NCBI GenBank assembly: GCA_019415925.1
Contig: DXYG01000002.1
Coordinates: forward strand, 1 to 37,320
Origin: Clostridiales bacterium
GTDB taxonomy: Bacteria > Bacillota > Clostridia > Oscillospirales > Acutalibacteraceae
Length of the DNA: 37,320 nucleotides
Direction: 5' to 3'
Part shown: positions 33,361 to 37,320 of the stretch, piece by piece
Position numbering within the stretch: position 1 is the first letter of the stretch
Layout of the letters: each line of letters starts with the position of its first letter
The notes under the pieces: model-generated
What the model was told of the DNA's origin: nothing
The model's input: the letters and a program-made list of their open reading frames with translations, nothing else
Database searches by the model: none
Made by a program: the position numbers and the translations under genes

Positions 33361-34101
33361 TTACAGAACCTTTGACAAAAAGTCTTTTAAGCGCTGGTTC
33401 TTGGGGTTTTCGAAAAATTCTTTCGGCTCGCCCTGCTCAACGATTACACCGTCGTCAACAAAAACAACATTTGTTCCGACTTCACGTGCAAAGCCCATTT
33501 CGTGGGTAACAACTACCATTGTCATTCCCTCTTTTGCAAGCTGTTTCATAACCTCAAGCACCTCGCCTACCATTTCGGGGTCGAGTGCGCTTGTCGGCTC
33601 GTCAAATAGCATAACGTCAGGGTCCATACACAAAGCACGAACAATTGCGATTCTCTGCTTCTGTCCGCCTGAAAGTTGTGACGGATATGCAGTTGCTCTG
33701 TCGGCAAGTCCTACTCTTTCGAGCAGTTCCATTGCCCTTTTTTCAGCATCTGCTTTGCTTTTTTTGAGCAGTTTAATCGGTCCTAAAGTGAGGTTTTTCA
33801 TAACAGTCATATGAGGAAAAAGATTGAACTGCTGAAATACCATACCCATTTTCTGTCTGTGGATATTAATATTTACAGACGGGTCGGTTATATCTGTTCC
33901 CTCAAAATAGATTTTTCCGTCTGTAGGCTCTTCAAGTCTGTTAAGGCAACGCAGAAAAGTAGATTTACCCGAACCTGACGCACCTATTACAACCATTACG
34001 TCGCCCTTATGAATTTCAGCGTTGATACCTTTGAGAACGTCAACATCGTCAAATGACTTACAGAGGTTGTCAACCTTTATCAGAACATTATCAGTGGTCA
34101 C
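33361..34101 (-). CDS. Polar amino-acid ABC transporter ATPase (GlnQ type)
   Basis: The product is a 246-aa nucleotide-binding subunit that powers the importer formed with the next two genes. Walker A is GASGSGKST (38-46), the Q-loop lies in MVFQQFNLFPH, the ABC signature is LSGGQKQR, Walker B and the D-loop are MLFDEPTSALDP, and the H-switch is VVTHEMGFA. The close match to GlnQ/HisP-type subunits supports a polar amino-acid substrate. The start is a GTG at 34101, with GAGGAGG 10 bases upstream inside the permease gene, which it overlaps by 11 bases. Confidence 0.94.
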   Translation of the reverse strand: MTTDNVLIKVDNLCKSFDDVDVLKGINAEIHKGDVMVVIGASGSGKSTFLRCLNRLEEPTDGKIYFEGTDITDPSVNINIHRQKMGMVFQQFNLFPHMTVMKNLTLGPIKLLKKSKADAEKRAMELLERVGLADRATAYPSQLSGGQKQRIAIVRALCMDPDVMLFDEPTSALDPEMVGEVLEVMKQLAKEGMTMVVVTHEMGFAREVGTNVVFVDDGVIVEQGEPKEFFENPKNQRLKDFLSKVL

Positions 34102-34822
34102 TGCTGCGCAACCTCCTCTCGAGCTTTTTGAGCAGGAATGTCAGAATAAGAACAATTACAAGATAAATCAGTGCAACTGCTATAAGTGGGAAAAATGCCT
34201 CATATGTACGTGAACGAATAAGGTTGCCGACATATGTCAAATCCTGAATTGCGACATAGCCTGCTACAGAGGTTTCCTTGACAAGAACGATAAATTCGTT
34301 GCCGAGAGCAGGAAGTATGTTTTTGAACGCCTGCGGAATAATTACGTGTATCATAGTGCTTTTATAGTCAAAGCCGAGCGAACGGCTTGCTTCAAACTGA
34401 CCTTTGTCAATTGACATAATACCAGAACGGACAATCTCGGCAACGTATGCGCCTGAATTGATACCAAAAGAGATTATAGCCGCAATTATACCGTCACGAG
34501 AGGACGCAAAGACTATAAAATACATAATCATAAGCTGAATAACTACAGGAGTTCCTCTGATTACGGTTATGTAGATATTACAGATAAAATTAACTATCTT
34601 TAAAATATAATCGCCAAAGCTTCTGCACTTTTTACCGGACAAATTCATATCATAGGTTGAACGGATTATTGCAATTAAAAATCCGATTGCAATACCTATT
34701 GCTGCCGCAAAAAGCGTAATTTCAACGGTGACAAGAAGTCCGTTGAGAAGCTGAACCCAGCGGTCGTCAGTAATAAAGGTCTTTACAAAGCTTTGATAAA
34801 GACCGTCAAAAAAATCTTGCAT
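34091..34822 (-). CDS. Polar amino-acid ABC transporter permease
   Basis: The product is a 243-aa membrane subunit of the His/Glu/Gln/Arg/opine type. About five helices are seen. The first is in GLLVTVEITLFAAAIGIAIGF, the ATPase-coupling EAA loop is EASRSLGFDYKSTMIHVIIP, followed by ALGNEFIVLVKETSVAGYVA, all typical. The N-terminal 25 residues are soluble. AAAGGA lies 8 bases before the ATG. One permease gene is present, so the channel is presumably a homodimer. Confidence 0.93.
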   Translation of the reverse strand: MQDFFDGLYQSFVKTFITDDRWVQLLNGLLVTVEITLFAAAIGIAIGFLIAIIRSTYDMNLSGKKCRSFGDYILKIVNFICNIYITVIRGTPVVIQLMIMYFIVFASSRDGIIAAIISFGINSGAYVAEIVRSGIMSIDKGQFEASRSLGFDYKSTMIHVIIPQAFKNILPALGNEFIVLVKETSVAGYVAIQDLTYVGNLIRSRTYEAFFPLIAVALIYLVIVLILTFLLKKLERRLRSSDH

Positions 34823-34844
34823 AACAAAAATCCTTTAAATAATC

Positions 34845-34873
34845 ACAGCCGACAACTAATAGTCATCGGCTGT
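34845..34873 (-). promoter_or_regulatory. Intercistronic stem-loop between binding protein and permease
   Basis: Twelve-base arms (34845-34856 and 34862-34873) pair fully in the minus-strand RNA if two G-U pairs are allowed, with a 5-base loop. No T run follows. Such hairpins often protect the upstream binding-protein message or act as partial terminators, giving more binding protein than permease. Confidence 0.6.
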
Positions 34874-34884
34874 AAAGTTAAATT

Positions 34885-35700
34885 TTATTCCTTAACAATA
34901 ATAACCTGCTTAGCCGTTGTGTAAGAATCAGTAAAGTTGATAGCTTCCTTTCTTTCGTCGGTAACTGTCATACCTGCCATACCGAAATCAGCCTTACCTG
35001 ACTGAACTGCTGTGATGATTGAATCAAAATCCATATCGTCAATTACGAGCTTATAACCGAGCTTATCGCAGATAGCCTGAGCAATCATTGCGTCAATACC
35101 TACAACCTTGTCGCCCTCATAGTACTCATAAGGCTCAAAGAATGCGTTTGTAGCCATATGAAGCTCACCGTTTTTATACTCTGTGCCGTCGGGAGTTTTG
35201 TAGGGTGATTTGCCCTTTGTATCGTCGCCGATGTAGTTCTTGATTACGCTGTCAACTGTGCCGTCTTTTTTGAGGTCAGCAAGAGCAGTGTTGAATTTTT
35301 CTGTAAGGTCATTATTGTCTTTTGCAATGCAGATTGCGTAGTCTTCTTCTGCAAAAGGCTCATCAAGAATCTTAATTCCTTCGTTTGCTGCTACAAAAGC
35401 CTTTGCAGGCTCGTTGTCGATAATTACGCAGTCAACCTTGCCCTGTGTAAGAGCCAGAACAGCGTCAGCACCCTTGTTGAAACGCTCAATTGTTGATCCT
35501 TCTTCTTCGTAGTCCGAAGCGTAGATGTCACCTGTTGTACCGAGCTGTACGCCGATTTTAGCACCCTTAAGGTCATCAATTGAAGCTACTGTCTTTGTGT
35601 CAGCAGAAGATGAACCTGAAGAACCTCCGCAGGCTGAAAGTGCCAGAGCAGTTGTACAGAGCATTGCTGCTGTGAGTACGATTGATAAAATCTTTTTCAT
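34885..35700 (-). CDS. Amino-acid-binding lipoprotein with circularly permuted lobes
   Basis: The product is a 271-aa lipoprotein: signal peptide with lipobox LSAC (Cys24), a Ser/Gly linker, then a type II solute-binding fold (SBP_bac_3). The order of the two lobes is reversed. Residues 39-157 contain what is normally the second half (SIDDLKGAKIGVQLGTTGD, VDCVIIDNEPAKAFV, and the terminal helix LADLKKDGTVDSVIKNYIG). Residues 178-271 contain what is normally the first half (LHMATNAFFEPYEY, VGIDAMIAQAI, FGMAGMTVTDER with the carboxylate-binding Arg230, INFTDSYTTAKQVIIV). The chain ends where the crossover to lobe 2 normally follows. GAGAGG precedes the ATG. It is the first gene of the transporter unit. 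Confidence 0.93.
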   Translation of the reverse strand: MKKILSIVLTAAMLCTTALALSACGGSSGSSSADTKTVASIDDLKGAKIGVQLGTTGDIYASDYEEEGSTIERFNKGADAVLALTQGKVDCVIIDNEPAKAFVAANEGIKILDEPFAEEDYAICIAKDNNDLTEKFNTALADLKKDGTVDSVIKNYIGDDTKGKSPYKTPDGTEYKNGELHMATNAFFEPYEYYEGDKVVGIDAMIAQAICDKLGYKLVIDDMDFDSIITAVQSGKADFGMAGMTVTDERKEAINFTDSYTTAKQVIIVKE

Positions 35701-35748
35701 AAAAATACCTCTCTTTTATTTTATTATTTGATATAAACAATATATAAT

Positions 35749-35777
35749 ATGATAATATAATATTCAGAAAAAATCAA
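35749..35777 (-). promoter_or_regulatory. Promoter of the amino-acid transporter unit
   Basis: On the minus strand TTGATT (35777-35772) and TATCAT (35754-35749) are 17 bp apart, in a very A+T-rich stretch. It is divergent from the CorA promoter about 90 bases away. Confidence 0.55.
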
Positions 35778-35864
35778 GTAATTATGCGAAAATTCAAAGA
35801 AAAACATTATAAAAATACACGATTGGCGGTAATTTATAAATTTATCATATAATTTTATTATTAT

Positions 35865-35893
35865 TTGACATATCGTGGAAGATATTATAAAAT
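35865..35893 (+). promoter_or_regulatory. Promoter of the CorA-type gene
   Basis: A perfect -35 TTGACA (35865-35870) is 17 bp from TAAAAT (35888-35893), 18 bases before the chosen start codon, so the leader is very short. I see no room for a magnesium riboswitch. Confidence 0.6.
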
Positions 35894-35911
35894 ATATTTG
35901 AGGTGTTCTTT

Positions 35912-36823
35912 ATGAAATACAACATAATTGACGGCAGACTTGCTGAATATGACGAAAATAAAAACGTTGACGCTATTGTTGAAACGATAAAATATTCAAA
36001 AGGTGAAATTCCGCAGATTAACGATAAGAAGAAACAGGCTATTTTAAACAATATTTTTACGGGAACACACTCAAGATTTGAAAGCTACAACGACTGCGAC
36101 GTTATCTGCCTTAATCTTATAGATATTGAGAAGTATGTAACCGAGCATATTCCCGTTTATGTTATTCTTGAAAAGGACAAAATTTCATTTTACACTACAC
36201 AACCCGACTATGTTGAGGGAATGTTCAGAAAAATAATGCATGAACCGAGTCAGAGTATTACTGCCGACTGTTTGCTGTATCACTTTATGAACAAGCTTGT
36301 TTTCGGTGACCTTGTGCACCTTGAAGAGATTGAAAGAAAGCTGTCTGCTCTTGAAACAAACGCTTTTTCGGGATGTACCGACAAAACATTTTCAAAGCAG
36401 ATTCTGAATATCAAAAAGCATCTTATGTGGATTGAACTTTATTACGAGCAGCTTATTAATCTTATTGCTGACATTATCCAGAACGATAACGGATTTTTGT
36501 GCGATAGTACGCTAAAGAGCTTTAATATGCTTGACAGTAAGATTGACAGGCTTGACGCAAAAACCGAAAATCTGTTAAATTACGCTTCTGAAATCAGAAG
36601 TGCTTATCAAGCTGAGGTTGATTTACAGCTTAATAAATCTATGAAGGTACTTACTGTGATTTCAGTTATAATACTTCCGCTTACGCTGATTGTCGGATGG
36701 TTCGGTATGAACTTGCAGATGCCTGAGTACACTTATGCGTACAGCTACCCTATTCTGATAGTAGTTTGCATTGCGATTGTAGTGGGATTGATAGCTTTTT
36801 TCAAAAAAAACAAATGGTTTTAA
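35912..36823 (+). CDS. CorA-family divalent cation transporter
   Basis: The product is 303 aa. The N-terminal cytoplasmic domain (about 1-235) is mixed alpha/beta followed by a long helix, and the C-terminus has two membrane helices (about 243-262 and 276-295). The pore signature after the first helix is WFGMNLQMPEY, containing the Gly-Met-Asn motif required for Mg2+, Co2+ or Ni2+ passage. It ends in a basic KKNKW. The protein belongs to the CorA-like group common in Firmicutes; magnesium is the likeliest ion but this is inference. The ATG at 35912 is preferred to a GTG at 35903 because GAGG (35900-35903) overlaps the latter. Confidence 0.9.
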   Translation: MKYNIIDGRLAEYDENKNVDAIVETIKYSKGEIPQINDKKKQAILNNIFTGTHSRFESYNDCDVICLNLIDIEKYVTEHIPVYVILEKDKISFYTTQPDYVEGMFRKIMHEPSQSITADCLLYHFMNKLVFGDLVHLEEIERKLSALETNAFSGCTDKTFSKQILNIKKHLMWIELYYEQLINLIADIIQNDNGFLCDSTLKSFNMLDSKIDRLDAKTENLLNYASEIRSAYQAEVDLQLNKSMKVLTVISVIILPLTLIVGWFGMNLQMPEYTYAYSYPILIVVCIAIVVGLIAFFKKNKWF

Positions 36824-36831
36824 ATTGGTAC

Positions 36832-36860
36832 TTGATTTTTTGAAATATATTTGTTATAAT
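36832..36860 (+). promoter_or_regulatory. tRNA-Ser promoter
   Basis: TTGATT (36832-36837) and a perfect TATAAT (36855-36860) are 17 bp apart. The mature tRNA begins 15 bases after the -10. Confidence 0.7.
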
Positions 36861-36874
36861 AGTCAGCGGTGTCT

Positions 36875-36967
36875 GGAGAGATGTCCGAGCTGGCCGAAGG
36901 AGCATGATTGGAAATCATGTGTACGGTAATCACCGTACCAGGGGTTCGAATCCCCTTCTCTCCGCCA
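36875..36967 (+). tRNA. tRNA-Ser (anticodon GGA)
   Basis: Acceptor GGAGAGA (36875-36881) pairs with TCTCTCC (36957-36963), followed by discriminator G and an encoded CCA. The anticodon stem CATGA/TCATG encloses the loop TTGGAAA, giving anticodon GGA for UCC/UCU. The variable arm is long (GTACGGT...ACCGTAC), as expected of a class II serine tRNA, and the T-arm reads GGGGTTCGAATCCCC. Length is 93 bases. Confidence 0.97.
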
Positions 36968-36970
36968 TAA

Positions 36971-37025
36971 ATAAACGCAGTTTTAAAGCTTTACTTTTAG
37001 TTTTAGAACTGCGTTTGTTTTATAT
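36971..37025 (+). terminator. tRNA-Ser terminator, first copy of a 55-bp direct repeat
   Basis: AAACGCAGTT (36973-36982) and AACTGCGTTT (37007-37016) form a 10-bp stem with a long A/T loop, followed by GTTTTATAT. The whole 55-bp unit recurs without mismatch at 37266-37320. Confidence 0.75.
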
Positions 37026-37049
37026 CGGGGATTCGAAGCCGAGCGTTAA

Positions 37050-37074
37050 AAAAACAGTCCTGTGGACTGTTTTT
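37050..37074. terminator. Second hairpin behind tRNA-Ser
   Basis: A perfect 11-bp stem, AAAAACAGTCC (37050-37060) with GGACTGTTTTT (37064-37074), has a 3-base loop. The T run is part of the stem, as in many bidirectional terminators. The 353 bases after the tRNA hold this hairpin, the repeats listed here and no gene I can support. Confidence 0.55.
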
Positions 37075-37151
37075 AGCGAGGAGCGTTGATGAACTTTTAG
37101 ATTACACACGCCGCAACAAACGAGATGGAAGTTTTATAAATATGAAACGTA

Positions 37152-37165
37152 CCTTCTCTCCGCCA
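37152..37165 (+). repeat. Duplicate of the tRNA-Ser 3' end
   Basis: CCTTCTCTCCGCCA repeats exactly the last 14 bases of the tRNA-Ser gene including its CCA (36954-36967). No other part of a tRNA is present beside it. It could be an attachment-site scar or the end of a dispersed repeat that arose from a tRNA gene. Confidence 0.55.
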
Positions 37166-37180
37166 GTCGAGTGCCTCGAC
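37166..37180. repeat. REP-like palindromic repeat, copy C
   Basis: GTCGAGTGCCTCGAC is identical to the core of copy B (11411-11425) and begins directly after the duplicated tRNA end. The 3' flank (ACGCAAATC...) diverges from copies A and B. Confidence 0.65.
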
Positions 37181-37265
37181 ACGCAAATCGCGTATCAAGG
37201 CATTCCTTTTTATTTTTAAGTTATTTTCTCGCGTTAGAAAAAACATCTTTTATTCGGTTTGTGTT

Positions 37266-37320
37266 ATAAACGCAGTTTTAAAGCTTTACTTTTAGTTTTA
37301 GAACTGCGTTTGTTTTATAT
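37266..37320 (+). repeat. Second copy of the 55-bp tRNA-terminator repeat, cut by the window end
   Basis: The sequence is identical to 36971-37025 over all 55 bases that are visible and reaches the last base of the window, so the true repeat may be longer. It can form the same hairpin. Confidence 0.85.

Noticed and set aside
33306..33509. A plus-strand open frame at the end of the ATPase gene
   Set aside because: Most of it is antisense to the ATPase coding region; there is no ribosome site or recognisable motif.
36904..37089. A 61-codon plus-strand open frame
   Set aside because: It starts inside the tRNA-Ser gene and runs through its terminator hairpins; it has no ribosome site.

Overview
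The window is low-GC Firmicute DNA, most likely from a gut or rumen Clostridia of the Oscillospirales/Ruminococcaceae type. Support for this comes from a PolC-type replicative polymerase, a short-form HisG paired with HisZ, a yajC gene followed by a small clostridial-type membrane protein, strong GGAGG ribosome sites, sigma-A-like promoters, and the gene order pyrH-frr-uppS-cdsA-dxr-rseP-ispG-polC. The genus assignment is inference from style. No marker gene in the window settles it.

Layout. (1) 1-1000: yajC and a four-helix membrane protein, each followed by a terminator; the first terminator doubles as the second gene's ribosome site and start codon. (2) 1041-1219: a short non-coding element with inverted ends that looks like a MITE. 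(3) 1246-5511: a PASTA/YARHG receptor with a degenerate kinase domain, then a polytopic membrane protein, ending at a bidirectional terminator. (4) 5518-10128 (minus): a BlaI repressor, an M56 (BlaR1-type) metalloprotease and a large secreted leucine-rich-repeat/Ig-like protein in one apparent operon with an operator-like dyad in its promoter. (5) 10184-14000: RluA-type pseudouridine synthase, DUF1294 protein, divergent GHL10 glycosidase-like protein and mtaB. (6) 14059-14415: an HPr-like protein without the active-site histidine. (7) 14415-20713 (minus): histidine operon hisZ-G-D-C-B-A-I-E, with hisH and hisF absent. (8) 20714-33236 (minus): AI-2E exporter family protein, polC, isoprenoid (ispG, dxr, uppS), phospholipid (cdsA), site-2 protease (rseP), ribosome recycling (frr) and UMP kinase (pyrH). 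(9) 33220-35777 (minus): polar amino-acid ABC transporter. (10) 35865-37320: CorA-type transporter, tRNA-Ser(GGA), and a repeat-rich tail.

Most of the window is housekeeping. The observations that stand out are: a solute-binding protein whose two lobes are encoded in swapped order (a natural circular permutation); a PASTA receptor that has lost the catalytic residues of its kinase; a BlaI/M56 pair sitting directly upstream of a secreted adhesin-like protein instead of a beta-lactamase; a REP-like palindrome found three times, once inside a coding region; and a repeat cluster behind tRNA-Ser that includes a second copy of the tRNA 3' end. I found no CRISPR array, no complete insertion sequence and no recognisable phage or defence genes.
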